A stretch of 64,000 nucleotides of DNA from Bremia lactucae (lineage: Eukaryota > Oomycota > Peronosporomycetes > Peronosporales > Peronosporaceae): NCBI RefSeq assembly GCF_004359215.1, contig NC_090615.1, positions 7,631,567-7,695,566 of the forward strand. The letters run 5' to 3'. The position numbers were made by a program, and so were the translations under genes. Under the pieces are notes generated by a model. It ran no database searches. It was not told the DNA's origin and saw only the letters and a program-made list of their open reading frames with translations. This document shows positions 10,231 through 21,698 of the stretch, piece by piece (position 1 is the first letter of the stretch; every line of letters starts with the position of its first letter).

Positions 10231-11640
10231 TCAGGACGTCTCGACAGGGCGTTCGCTAGCACATTCTGCTTTCCTGGCTTGTAAGCCACTAAGCCACCGT
10301 AAAAATGTATTCCGCAAAGAATGACAACCATCGCGCCCTACGTTGTGACAAATGGGGCGACTGAGTCGCCGTCTCAACGACGCATGGTATGTACAGACGA
10401 CAAAGGTCTTGCTGTCCAGCAGGTGAGCCCGAAACTTAACAAGAGCGTACTTCATTGCGAGAAGTTCCTTGTTGTGCACTGCATAATTCTTCTCAGCGGT
10501 CTTAAAATACCGCGATTGAAACGAAATTTCTTGTTTATTACCATTGGCATCCAGCTGCAACAGAGCACAGCCAACGCTAAAGCCTGATGCATCACACACC
10601 ACACTAAAATGGACGATTTCGTCCGGCAACTCTAATATTGGTGCCGACTGTAGGCCCAACTTAATCGCTTCAAAAGCTTGTTGAGCTTCCTCAGTCCACG
10701 ACCAGACCACGTCGTTCTTCAGCAAGTTGGTCAATGGCCTGGCCATCTTTGCGTAATTCTTACTGTACTTGTGCTAATTGTTTGCGAGACCCACCCACTT
10801 GTGTAAATCCTTCTGGGATGGCGGCCTTGGCCATTATGCAATTGCACGAATCTTGTCTGTATCCGCACGGATCCCACCCTTTCTAATGAAACATCTTAAT
10901 AGGAGAATCTCTTCCGCCCCAAAAAAGGCACTTGTTGATGTTCGCAAAAAGGAATTTGCGCATACACGTCAACACCCTCGAAGGTGCTCGATATGCACCT
11001 GAACATCCGTTTTACCCCCTTCAGTCTTGCTGTGAACGAATATAATGTCGAAATACGTCTGCGCGAAGTACTGCATCGGCCGAAAAAAAAGAGTTGCGTA
11101 ACCAGCCTATTAAACGTAGCTAGAGCGTCGGAAAGCCCATGGGGCATGACACCATTCCCACAACACCCAACTGGGAGTACTCACTGCTGTCAGAGGAACA
11201 TCTAATTTCCTCATCAGCATGAATAAAGCGCCATTTCCCATTGGGTTTACTCACACAAAATGTCGGCGACGAGTGTGGCGACTTAAGCTCTCGGACTAGG
11301 CCTGCTGCGTGCTTTATTGCAAATAATGCGTCAATAGCGTTCACTTGCTCCTTGGGTAATGACCATTGGCGCGTCATGCAGTACTTTATATCCGACTCCA
11401 GATCAAACTCGTGGCGTACACCCCGATCCGGAGGTAACACCGAGGGGGTATTCCAACCACTTCTCATCCGCAAACTCCTTCAACAGAGGCTAAAATGGAT
11501 CTCTTGGATCTTTCACGATGGCCGAGCCATACCTCTTCTAACGATGAGCCTTGCTCTCCTCGTCAAACACCTCCAGGTTCATGATCGAAGAGGTATTTAG
11601 CTCCACAGACGTCGCTTCCCGACGCATGAGGACCACATCT
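10231..11640 (-). pseudogene. Family-B reverse transcriptase and RNase H
   Basis: The RT N-terminal part (PPDRGVRHEFDLES, SPHSSPTFCVSKPNGKWRF) lies at 11473-11120 and the palm/fingers remnant (MPHGLSDALATFNRLV) at 11147-10896. The thumb and RNase H (VVCDASGFSVGCALLQ, NKELLAMKYALVKFR) are at 10746-10231. Upstream to 11640 a short stretch with MNLEVFDEE may be the end of the protease-RT linker. The RT catalytic YxDD region is frameshifted. Confidence 0.8.
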
Positions 11641-12189
11641 TCTATCTAACACTCCTTGAGGTCCGCTAGGAATTCCCTTTGGGATATCTCCTCAAGAACG
11701 TCCACCGCAATCCCATCCATGTCATGTCGATCCGCGACTATGATTTCCAATCCAGGAGCGATGGCTAATCGCTCATCCACAAAGTGTTGAGCCTCGCTCA
11801 CGCTTTAGCATCAAACTCGCGTATGACACCGCAGAGGAGTCAGTCATAGGACGTAGTTGATAATAACGGAACAACGCTATCGTCTAGGAGCAAAGACCTT
11901 TCTTGCCGTGACTCCGTACTGACACCTTTCGGTGTCGTGACCACTGCTAAACTGGCAGGGGTGACGAGGGCAAGTTTCTGCCGTAGACATGATACCCTCA
12001 CAGGTCATCGTCATTTCGCCAAAAAATCGTCCCTCTTTCGTAATTACACCTAGCGTCACTAAGACTCGGTCTGTGCACAAACGAGATTGGCGACCGAGGA
12101 TGGCGCAGTCCGTTTATATAAAACGGTATCTCGCCCGTACTGGCGTGGACACTGTTATTGATAGCGAACTCCACAAAGGGTAATTCTTC

Positions 12190-14430
12190 GCTCTACTTCT
12201 AAGATTTCGCTGCCGTGCACAACACATCCGCCACGCCCTGATTGGACCGTTTCGTTTGGCCATTGGTCTCGGAATGATCGGCTGACAGCTTGTGGAGCTT
12301 GCTACCGAGCAGCTGAAACACATGACACCAAAAAACTGACGTAAATTGTGGATCCCGGTCCGATACTATGGACTCGGACATCTTGTGCAGTCGATGCACG
12401 TGATCCAGGAGCAAGACGTTTGCCTCCTTTTGTGAGACCGTGATGCTACATGGTCATAAGTGCACTTTTTTGCTCAGTCTGTCTTCAGAGATGACGAGCC
12501 CCGTCCGAGACTTGTGGCAGCCGGCATGCCAAACATAAAATCCAGACTAACTGACTTCCCATAATCCGTTAGACTGAGCAGCGGCTTCAAAGGCGCACTG
12601 CTGGACGGTGCGGGATTTATGCGCTGACCCTGTTCGCAAGAGCGAATTAATTGGCCACCCACCGATATAGGTGTGGCCACCAAAATTTCTTTGACACTCG
12701 TAAGAACGTCTTTCCACGGCCCAATTGTCCACTCGGTGGTCTATCATGGAGCTCGTTAGGTAACTTCAGCATGCGATCTGGACATAGATTGTCAAGGGAT
12801 CACAAGGTGACAGCTGATGCCATAACACGGCATCACTGTAGCTAAACCGAATAAACTTAGCTTCAGGTGCGACGGCAGGGAGACCTTTTTTACAGCAACG
12901 CGATCCAACAGCATGCAATAATGTTTCTCCTGACTGTAGTTCTCCTTTGTTTCGGAGACCAACGAAGCCGTCACGTGGTAGACCTTCATGGCTACCAACG
13001 TTGACGACTCAGTTTGTGCCTTAGCACGAGACACTTTCGTGGTGTCTTGCCTCGAAGTATGGTTCTGCGCGATAACGCATCAGCCAAGACATTCGACTTA
13101 TTCGGCTTGTATTCAACTTTAAAATTAAATACAGAGAAGAATATAAGCTATCATTCCATTCTAGGCGAGAGGTGCGGTATTTATTGTGGTCCGCAGTAAT
13201 GCCCGTCATCCGTATATAAACATATGATGCGGTGCCTAACAGATTTACTCGAAACTTTATAAGAGCAAACTTGATTGAAAGTAGCTCCTTGTCACGCACA
13301 TAGGTAATTCAGTTCCGCGGCTTTTAAAAGCCTGGGCTGATAAGAGATGCACAGTCAACGCAGTCGTCATCCTTCTGCATGAGCGCGCTGCCGATTGCAA
13401 AATTGCTTGTATCACATAGGACGCCAAAGGCTAATCAGTGTCTGGCAATGCCAACACCGGTGCCTCAACAAGAGATTCCTTCATTGATGTAAATGCATCT
13501 ACTTGTTGTTTGACCATTTTGCATCCTTTTAAGGAGGTCAGACAAGGGCTTAGTTCGATCAGCGTAAGTCTTGCTGTACTTAGCAAGTAATTAGCGAGCT
13601 ATAGGAATTGGCGTAAATTATTCACGTGTCGTGGGATTTGCCATTTCTTTACCTTGTTTGGGTCTGCTCGTACACCATATATACCTACGATGCAGCCCAG
13701 CGCAGGTACCTCGGGGGCCCCAATGACACACTTTTGCAAGTTGATGTACAATTGGGCGTCCTTTAAAGTCTGCAACACAGCGTCCAAATGACGCTTGTGC
13801 GACTCTATTTCGCTTAGCCCGTCCTCGACCCTACTATGCACGAATGCATCGTCAAAGTAATGTGGCGCGTAGGCACGGGTCTGGCGCATCACGTTTGCCA
13901 CCACTCGGTTGAATGTCGCCGGAGCGTTTTATAACCCTTGGGGCGCCACTCCCAAAGCATACCGCTTGCGGTGCTTACAGCCTTTTTGGCTACATCGGAC
14001 TCTCTCATGAGTACCTGATAGTAGCCATTATTCAAATCCAACGCGGAAAAGATACTTGACTTTCCAGAGGAGCTTAACAAGACATCTTTCCGCGGAATTG
14101 GCGTTTGCGCTGGTATAGTGGCCGTCTTCAGCTTATTGTAAGCGTGAACCACGCGCCATCCATCTGTAAGGTTACGCACACAGAAGGTCAGACTGCGGTG
14201 AGGCCACTCTATCACGTACATGACCCGCCTTGGCTCGCTTGTAAAAGAATTCATTGATATAATCGACTTATTCCTTCGGCAACGGTCATTGCCTAATCAC
14301 ACGGCACTTGGTGCCAGGCTCCAAATTAATTTCGTACCTGATGCCCCTATCCCGGTAGGTGGCTCGGCACTTCTACTGAAAACACATCACGGTGTTTCCA
14401 CAGGATTTCCGACAACGGGTTGTATATCAA
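12190..14430 (-). pseudogene. Family-A Pol fragment: RT, RNase H, integrase
   Basis: RT motifs are HSRVEDGLSEIESHKRHLDA and DAQLYINLQKCVIGAPEV (13904-13599) plus SIFSALDLNNGYYQV (14254-13889). RNase H is marked by RDKELLSIKFALIKFR (13299). Integrase shows SVSLDFMFGMP (12683-12474) and SDRDPQFTSVF with DHSETNGQTKRSN (12414-12199). The D-D-E order is visible but interrupted by frameshifts. Confidence 0.75.
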
Positions 14431-14565
14431 GGCATTCCAGCCTTGAGCAGCGAATTGTTTATTTTTGTCTGTCTCTAAGACGCTCTCGTTCATTGTAGAC
14501 GAAGAGCAAGCATCCGATGTTTTACATTCTTGGGCAATACCTTCAGAGAGGTGAACTGACCTTTT

Positions 14566-14655
14566 CTAATTATTATAATCAAAAGCCTAAACCTAACTAA
14601 ATTAAAATAGAATCCGGCCACCAGATTTATACCTGGTGGTTGCCACATATGTTAC
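14566..14655 (-). repeat. Fragment of family-D LTR
   Basis: CCTAACTAAATTAAAATAG followed by CCAGATTTATACCTGG matches the middle of the D LTR (42130-42195). It interrupts the family-A protease-RT linker. Confidence 0.6.
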
Positions 14656-15029
14656 CAAGTTCTGTTCTGGAACTGATGCGACCACCTCTTCGACCTTATC
14701 TACCTTAAGTTTGGACAGGAACAGATCCTCAAGTTTGGGCAAGATTAGATCCCACGACATCTTTCGGTGGCATATTATTCCTTGCAGATCTCAAGACGTG
14801 CTAGAGCACCTCAACTGAGAATGCCTCCGCCATTCCGTCTTCGACGCCTTGGAAACCTCGTTCGAAGACCTGTCGTCTTTAGCCGGGACTTATCCAAAGG
14901 TAATTCGTTTTGACGTGCCTTTGATCATCCGTTTTTGTCGGGTCCTCGTTTTCTAAATCACCACGATCTTTGATTAGGAAGTGGGTGCCGCTGCTCTCAC
15001 GGTTGACGTACCGCTTCCAAACGCAGCAA

Positions 15030-15093
15030 GCGCTAGCCCCCCCTAGCGCCTGGTCTTGCGACGCTAGGCCCCCCTATCGCCTGGTCTTGCGAC
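15030..15093. repeat. 30-bp tandem duplication
   Basis: A unit containing CGCCTGGTCTTGCGACGCT occurs twice in direct succession, inside the family-A protease-RT linker. Confidence 0.7.
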
Positions 15094-16126
15094 GCTTGAC
15101 TTCCTGTCAGCTCGCTATCAACTACCACAGGCCCTCGGCTCTATGCAAGACTATTTAAATTAAACCTGCCAGTCGCAGCTAGACAGCGAATAGACGGTAG
15201 GCGATAAGTCGTAATACATGTTTTAATTAGTTAATTAACTTAATTCAGAAGATTGCAATTCGTAGGAATTTGATTTAATTAATATAGTTTATTTTTACCC
15301 TCTCTGAACAACTATTTTTCAAATCCAACAAACGACGCAGAGAAAATTCCGCCTCCACTGTGCTCAACAATACTCCGGATTGTTTCTTGCGCAACCACAT
15401 GACGACGGCTCAATCCATAGTGAGCACACTCCCGGAACGGACTTGCGGTCCGACTTATCGGCAGCAAAATCAGGATCGCTCCTACATTCGATCCGAACAT
15501 CCTCGGACGTCGGCTCAAAACCGTTTAGCTGTAAACTAGAATTCGTTCGACATCTTGAAGAACCTCACGATTCGCTTCGCTGTCTTCCAATCTTTCGTCT
15601 TTGGCTTGTACGTCTGTCTCGTGGTCTTGTGCACAGCAAAACAAATGTCGGGTCACGTGCTTCTTGCGATTTATAGCAGACTTCAAACCCGAGACTGAAA
15701 CTACTCCACACTTGGCTTACCCTTCGCACCTTTGGCAGGAAGGTAGTCTAAATTGTCTTCATCTTCCGCGTTTCGATTGGGATCCGTACCCCGTTCGCTG
15801 ACTCCAGTCCGAACTATATTTGGATTAGGAGCATGATTAAGGTATGGCGTTGTGTCGTTCAGACCAATTCCCAGCCTTAGAAACTCCCAAGTGTTTGATG
15901 GACAATGAACTCATCTCCACAAAAACTCATCCATAGCGTTCTTCTCGGTGCCAGTATCCACCAAGTTATCGACGTAGACACCCATCACTGTGCACGTACC
16001 GCCTTTGTACTTGTAATACAGGTACATGTATGTGATGCATTGCTGGAATCCCACCTTGGCGCAGCTTATAACCAAGTAATTTGCTCCATAGTCGTCCAGC
16101 CTGCTTCCGGCCGTGAAGTGACTTCT

Positions 16127-16540
16127 TCAACAAGAAGGCCATTTAACTTGGGATTTTCGCTCGGAAAGCCTTGAGCTACTGTTCTTTTTAAAAAAATTCG
16201 GCACCTTGAAATAGATGTCCAGGTATTCCTCCTTTTCTGCCGTGATATACGCATTCGGTACATCACCATATCGAGCCGGTACGTTCCATCGCCTGGGGAG
16301 CACCAAAATCAAATTCACCGTACCCAAATCCATGACAGCGGCAAACGTAAGCGTATGATCCACACTGAACACTTGTTCGTTTTCACAGACAACCAGACAA
16401 GATTTGTATCGTTCGATGTCCCCATTCGAATCTGTCTTGGTCTTGTAGACCCACCTGTTTTGCAGGACATGCGCACCTTCAGGTGATACCACAATTGTCC
16501 AAACGTCGTTAGACTTCAAGGTGTCCAATTCTTCAGTCAT
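16127..16540 (-). pseudogene. Copia reverse transcriptase N-terminal fragment
   Basis: Starts MTEELDTLKSNDVWTIV, the usual beginning of the copia RT (RVT_2) domain, with RWVYKTKTDSNG. It ends after KVPNFFK because of frameshifts; the catalytic part continues in other frames to about 15900. Confidence 0.75.
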
Positions 16541-17282
16541 GGCATTCGCCCACTATTCACAGTGTTTACTTATGATGGCTTCACCATAGTGATTCGGAGT
16601 TTGCATGATCACTGCGTTTACAAACATAATGTTGTACAACAAAACCTTCATTCGAAGGCTCTCTAGGCTGTTGTGTATTGTACCATGTAATTATCTAGTC
16701 CATTCGGACTTTCGGCCAGTAGGCATCATCCGTTGACGAATCTCGCAAGTACGTATGTACTTGCGCGCGAATTTATACTTGCAATACCAGTAGAAGCCGT
16801 CACCTACGGTGAGGCACGTCCACGATGCCGACTTACTGGCGCCTCGTGACACTCAAACCTGTTGCGAGCTTTTTTTTTCGTCACCCGTTTCTTGACACTT
16901 GAGAAAACTTGAACGTCCGGTTGACCAGCTTTGGGCATCTCCTTCTGATGGTTGAATTTTTCCAGGTAAGACTTGAGCTGCCCATTTTGTTCATCCAACA
17001 GTGTTTCGATGTTTCGAACATTTTATGTCACCACAACCACCTTATCCTTGGGGATGTACACTTTGTACCCCTTCGTCTCGTCACTCTTGCCAATTATTAA
17101 GGCCGCCTTCCCGCGCTATCGAAGTGATTTTTTTCTTGCATTGACATGCACCGTGCATGCAATACCGAACACCACGATACGATGTCGTTCAGAATAGGCA
17201 CCTTCTTCGTCAAAAATTCCATAGGAGGCACTCTTTAAGGGCTCGACTTGGTTCTGCTCCGGTTAAGAATGTAAGTCGCGTG

Positions 17283-17725
17283 CTACCCCCAGCAATATAG
17301 AGGTAGATTCGAAACGAATTCCATGCTTCGTACCATGTTCATGATTGTTTGATGCATACTTTTAGCCTTTCCATCACTGGCTTGATTTCTGGCTTCACTT
17401 ACGTGACGTGAGACCCCTGTCGCTTTGCAAAACACGTCCAGTGTCTTGTTTTCGGCACCTCCGTCCGTGCGAAGCACGTGGATTCTGTTATTGAACTCTC
17501 GTTCAAAGCTCACGCGGACTACAATATCTTTGGATTTTGCCAACAACACGCGACAGTGTTTGATCGGTGGTCAATCAAGTTGACCAGGTAGCGGTGCCCA
17601 AACGATCCCTTGGGGCTATCGGACCTTTGAGGTCGGAGCATATCACCCCGCCTTCGTTGAGAGCTGGAGACCTTGTTACCGGGTCCCATCACTGCAATAA
17701 ATAACATCGTTTTCGCAGTCGACAT
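17283..17725 (-). pseudogene. Copia integrase fragment
   Basis: Two overlapping frames carry the first catalytic stretch (NLIDHRSNTVACC), the second Asp in LRTDGGAEN and the Glu region in DGKAKSMHQT, where NGKAERMHRT is usual. A frameshift lies near 17530. Confidence 0.7.
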
Positions 17726-18539
17726 CTATAACAGTCGTACCTCCAAAACCAGAGGTCAACACACGCCTCCCTCCTCGATATCCAAGTACGCATATTCAAG
17801 TCTCGAGCTTACTTTACGAATTGATATTACGCTCGAGGTTCATGGCGTACTAAATATCGAGAAGTCAGATGGGTTTACGACTCCAAGTGCGCAGCAACCT
17901 CAATGTTGACATTTCCTTGTTCGGTAATTCGCAGCACACCTCCATCAGTGGCTGCCGTCAAACACTTATTTTTGACGATCCGTTGGGTCTTTCAGCAGAT
18001 TGAGGTCATTGACCAGGTACCTGCTGGACCACTGTGGAAGATCCAATGGTTGTCTTGTAGTCTTCACCATTGCCAATTGCGAATGTCAAGCTTGCCCTTG
18101 AAAAAAATCAATAGGGGGTGCGTTGATTTGATGCGTCCAGTTTTTCCGCGTGTAACACGAACGTTGATCACCTTTGCTGAACATTGTCTTTACCTTGACC
18201 TTGGCCTTATCCTTCGACTTCTTTCTTGGCTCGAAAGTGTTGACCACGTCGCACCCAAGATGCTTTGAATGGTTGTCAACTTCCGTCGTCAGTGCGAATT
18301 GTGCCAGCTCCTTAGCTTGGCGTAAGCAAAGTACAATACGATGGCGAAAGGCGTTTAAAGCATCTTTTTATACTCTCAAGCTCCGCCGTGACAGTTTGTC
18401 GCAACTACTGTCGGGGCAAAATCTGGTCGCTTGATGCGACATATAAAACAGACAAGTAAGAGCCGCGCTGACTGAAGGCGTGCATGACATATATCTTACG
18501 CGTCTTTGCTTCCAGGTACAATCTCCCATTGCTACATAT

Positions 18540-19810
18540 TGTTGGTGTTACCACTACACACCAGACTTTAACGTTGGCATACTGTTTTCTGCGCGGAGAA
18601 ACAGAGGTTGGCTACCACTGAGCGATTAAAAAACTTTGTAATGCGCTCCAACAGTGCAATACCGCCACCAGTACTCCTGTCTTTGTTAGAGACATCTCAT
18701 GGGGGCGCTTGCACAGATTTTTCCTGCTAGCAAAGTGCTTCTGTGTAGATGGCACATTAAAAAAAACATCTTTGCAAAGCAAAAGGCCTCATTCACAAAC
18801 GAGGCCTTCGAAATGTTTACTCGTGTGTGGAGATCGATAATAAGTGCTCCGACAGAGCAGGACTACTACAGACAAGCCAGCTTTCTGGAGCAGTTGATCA
18901 CGGTGCACGTCTGGCATTATCTGTCAACGACGTGGCTGTGAAAGGTCAGTACGATTATTGACTCTTTGATATTTTATTGCCTACTTATACATGTCTTACT
19001 TTCAGATTTGTTGCTGCCTGGTTGCGGAATGTGAGGCATTATGGTCACGTAAATACGGCATGGGTGGAGAGTGCGCACGCGGCACTAAAGACTTGGATTG
19101 CTATGTCAACAGATAGATTTCGGCAACAATATCTTTAAGGCGTGTCTTATTTTTGCTTTGACGCAGAAGATCTCTTGACAGTGGACACAGCAATTAAACT
19201 CGCTTGTGCCGATGAAGTGACAAAATTTAAATAGCAACAGGCCAGGGAGTGTGGGCACGTGAACCTTTGCATGGGCCCCATGTGTCTAGCTGTGACAGGC
19301 AAGATTTCGGTTGACGCTTTGCGTCACGCAGGGTCGCAGTTTAACAACGCGATGGCGATACCATTTGCCAGAGTCTTTTCGCTTCAACAATAGGTATCAC
19401 GTGTGTGCACGAGTTCCAAGGACGCACTCAATCACTACTAGTCAGCGACTTTGATCGGCAATGGTGGTTGGAGGCACCGGTACCGGCACCCGCTGTAATT
19501 CCAGTTGCTCCGGGCCCTGCACCAGTTGAAGTCGAGCTTCGTAGGCTGCAGGTGGTATACCATGCTGAGCGACAATAACTTGATGGTATCCGAGTATTAC
19601 GTAACCTTCCAGTGATCGGGGAGATTTTGCGCATACGTGGACGAGGTTGGCCAAGCTGATCAACCCAGCGCTTGCCATCTGCCTTTGAACATGTAAAAAC
19701 TGCTTCAGCAGAGGCGGGACCAGGACGCAAGTGCAGTGTGTGCAAGAAGACAGGACATAACGCCCAAGCCTGTCGACAGCGCGCAGATATACCCTCCTCC
19801 ACACAGTAGT
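18540..19810 (+). pseudogene. MULE (Mutator-like) transposase remnant
   Basis: The pieces follow the order of MULE transposases. FNVAYCFLRGETEVGYHWA comes first (about 18570-18640), then ALAQIFPASKVLLCRWHIKK (from 18699), the helical region with HYGHVNTAWVESAHAALK (about 19030-19095), and a C-terminal zinc knuckle CSVCKKTGHNAQAC (about 19735-19780). Frameshifts separate them. No terminal inverted repeats were found by eye. Confidence 0.7.
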
Positions 19811-19969
19811 ATACTCCATCATATAGTCTATATATTTTTGCAGTTATGGCAACATTGCCCGTTTAGATTTATGCTGTCGTTTTCTGCTGTTGACATAGTG
19901 CGGTGGTGGCGGTAGTGATGCCGCTAAAAGAGTTTGTGGCGTAGTTTTAGTTAAAAAATTGAACTAATG

Positions 19970-20501
19970 TGTAGACGGGCACGCCGTAATGCGGTCACGC
20001 CCTACTTAGACATACACCCTAGCACAGCGAGGAAGCGGTATAACCAGCTTCTCTTGCGTGCATTGAGGTAGTTGTGGTGGGCGCGTTAGCGGCCTCACCC
20101 AACGCACTAAGTACTTAAGTTGTGTGTCGTCACGGGAGCGGTAATCCGGCTCGTCGTGCGCACTTACCAAGCAGGAAGTAAGTTTTAGACTGATTTATAT
20201 TTAATCGCAACAAATATAACTACCTGTTTTTACCAATCAAAATGTCATCTCTATAGATAACACTTAATATGTATTGCGAGCGTATTTTTCTAGATAGCTC
20301 GCGTAACGGATGACGCTAGCCGTCATCCCTCCTAACGTGATGCACCTATGTGCATCACATACACAAGGGTTGGTCACAAATGTGCACCACACCCGAGTGC
20401 TTGGTCTAATTAATTTATTTAAGTAATTGACCATCCCTTTAAGAACACCAAGTGTGCTTAACGGGGACTGCGTAACATTAGGGCAACATTAGCCCGTTAC
20501 A
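19970..20501 (-). repeat. 3' LTR of family A copy 2
   Basis: In element orientation it begins TGTAACGGGCTAATGTTGCC after a purine tract (complement of 20502-20517) and ends in CTACA at 19970. Length is 532 bp. Confidence 0.85.
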
Positions 20502-20631
20502 CCATCCCCCCTTAAAGATTGGATTTACACTTTAAATTCGTCAAAGAGGAGCGAGGAACTGCGAGCAGCTTTTCGCGCCGCTAGTATCTCAATCACTCTA
20601 ATGAACTGTGTTTTTATACACGGCGCCAAAG

Positions 20632-21698
20632 ATGCCACCTAAAAGGGGCCACGTTGGTGGGTCGTCTGCGAGACGCCCACTCAACCTAAAACTAAGCGCA
20701 CGCGCCGCGTTAATTCGCCGGCCGCGTCTAATGCCTTAGTTTACACGCCGACAGCTACTGCTGCTGTCGCGTCAACAGGGCTAAAGGATCTATCTACTTC
20801 AACAGTTGGGATATTGATCCGTCGCTCATTGTCGGCTACAATGAGTCGACACCGTTGCCGTCACCTCATAGTAGTGATGCTGACAACGAGCACATGAGGA
20901 ACGATGATGGCGCATTATTGCCCATCCAAACTTCTCTCATGGATACGAAGCAAAATTCCTGCGCCGCATTCATCCGCATTCGGATGCATGGAGCTGCGGT
21001 CGCAACGAATTAAATTCGCCCGCTTGCGTGTGAAAGAAATCATGGGCGGTACTGTTGTCCCTGTTACTTCTTTCAACGCTTCTTCTGCTAGTCTATTTGA
21101 GACTAGCGAAGAGGCCTCAGCTGGTCCTTCTTTTCATAGGCAGCCACCAAGCCGGGCACATCAATACGTAGGGGATCGATTGGTTCCCAAGAGTCAAAAG
21201 TCTTCGGGTAACCTTTTCATTGGACGAGGATCTGATTCCTTTGCCTCACGGAGCAGAGGGCAAGCAACCTTCCAACAAGGAGGCGTTGATTCCCACCCGC
21301 ATCCATCCGTGCAGGCGGCGTCCGATAGGAGTGGCGATCTCGCCCACCTACTCGCGGCTGTCTTACCATTGTCCGTTCAGTCACAAACGTTAAGCGCTGC
21401 TGAGCAACGCATTGCAGATCTCGAGAGTCAAGTCTCGCGACTGACCTTGGATCTTGTTGATGTCCGAGCGAAGGCTCGTCAGGGTTATGAACGCCTGAAG
21501 ACTCGCTTGGACCTCTTTGAAAGGATAATGCTGAGGGATCCGCGTTACTCGCGTGATGTCCCTCGCTCTCCAAGTCCTGTTCGTGGTGGGAGGCATCGGC
21601 CCGATAGATTTTCGCCTTCACCGTCCCCCTCACCCGAACGACGCTCGACTCGCAGTCGGCGTTACCATCGGTCTCCATTGACGGATGGGGATATGTGA
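20632..21698 (+). pseudogene. Antisense ORF of family-A gypsy, copy 2
   Basis: The start MPPKRGHVGG lies 131 bp from the LTR in the same GGCGCCAAAGATGCC context as in other copies. The frame then suffers two single-base losses and an internal deletion of roughly 0.5 kb relative to copy 1. From about 20960 to 21698 it is continuous: IKFARLRVKEIMGG, a Ser/Arg-rich stretch, the coiled coil AEQRIADLESQVSRLT with GYERLKTRLDLFERIM, and a tail with SPSPVRGGRHRPDR and SPSPSPSPERRSTRSRR. This tail resembles RS domains. It lies antisense to the Pol linker at 21217-21660. Confidence 0.65.

Larger units (their letters stand above)
6832..11757 (-). mobile_element. Chromo-type Ty3/gypsy retrotransposon, family B copy 1, 5'-truncated
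   Basis: Read on the minus strand: degenerate protease region, reverse transcriptase, RNase H, integrase, chromodomain, then an antisense frame, polypurine tract and 3' LTR. The element is cut at about 11757, where family-A integrase sequence begins. Pol has several frameshifts. Confidence 0.85.
11757..15160 (-). mobile_element. Ty3/gypsy family A copy 3, truncated at both ends
   Basis: Starts inside the integrase C-terminal region: GGCTAATCGCTCATCCACAA matches 22016-22035. It proceeds on the minus strand through integrase (12199-12760), RNase H (13021-13560), reverse transcriptase (13599-14254) and the protease-RT linker (about 14660-15150). There are no LTRs at its ends. Many stops and frameshifts. 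Confidence 0.8.
15300..18450 (-). mobile_element. Ty1/copia retrotransposon remnant
   Basis: Minus-strand fragments follow copia order (integrase before RT). The integrase has SFGHRYLVNLIDHRSN (17725-17519) and VLRTDGGAENKTLDVF with GKAKSMHQTIMNMVRSM (17549-17283). The RT start has WVYKTKTDSNGDIERYKS (16540-16127) and the palm remnant is near 15900-16060 (YVDNLV in place of YVDD). RNase H is near 15540-15300 (DFAADKSDRKSVPG). The 17730-18450 part presumably held Gag and protease but is too decayed to assign. No LTR was recognised. Confidence 0.8.

Noticed and set aside
19428..19822. Two overlapping minus-strand frames
   Set aside because: The plus strand carries the MULE zinc knuckle here; the minus frames lack any pattern.
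20904..21698. Antisense frame interpreted as a displaced Gag
   Set aside because: A normal sense Gag with capsid and zinc knuckle lies upstream of protease in families A, B and D, so the antisense protein is extra.
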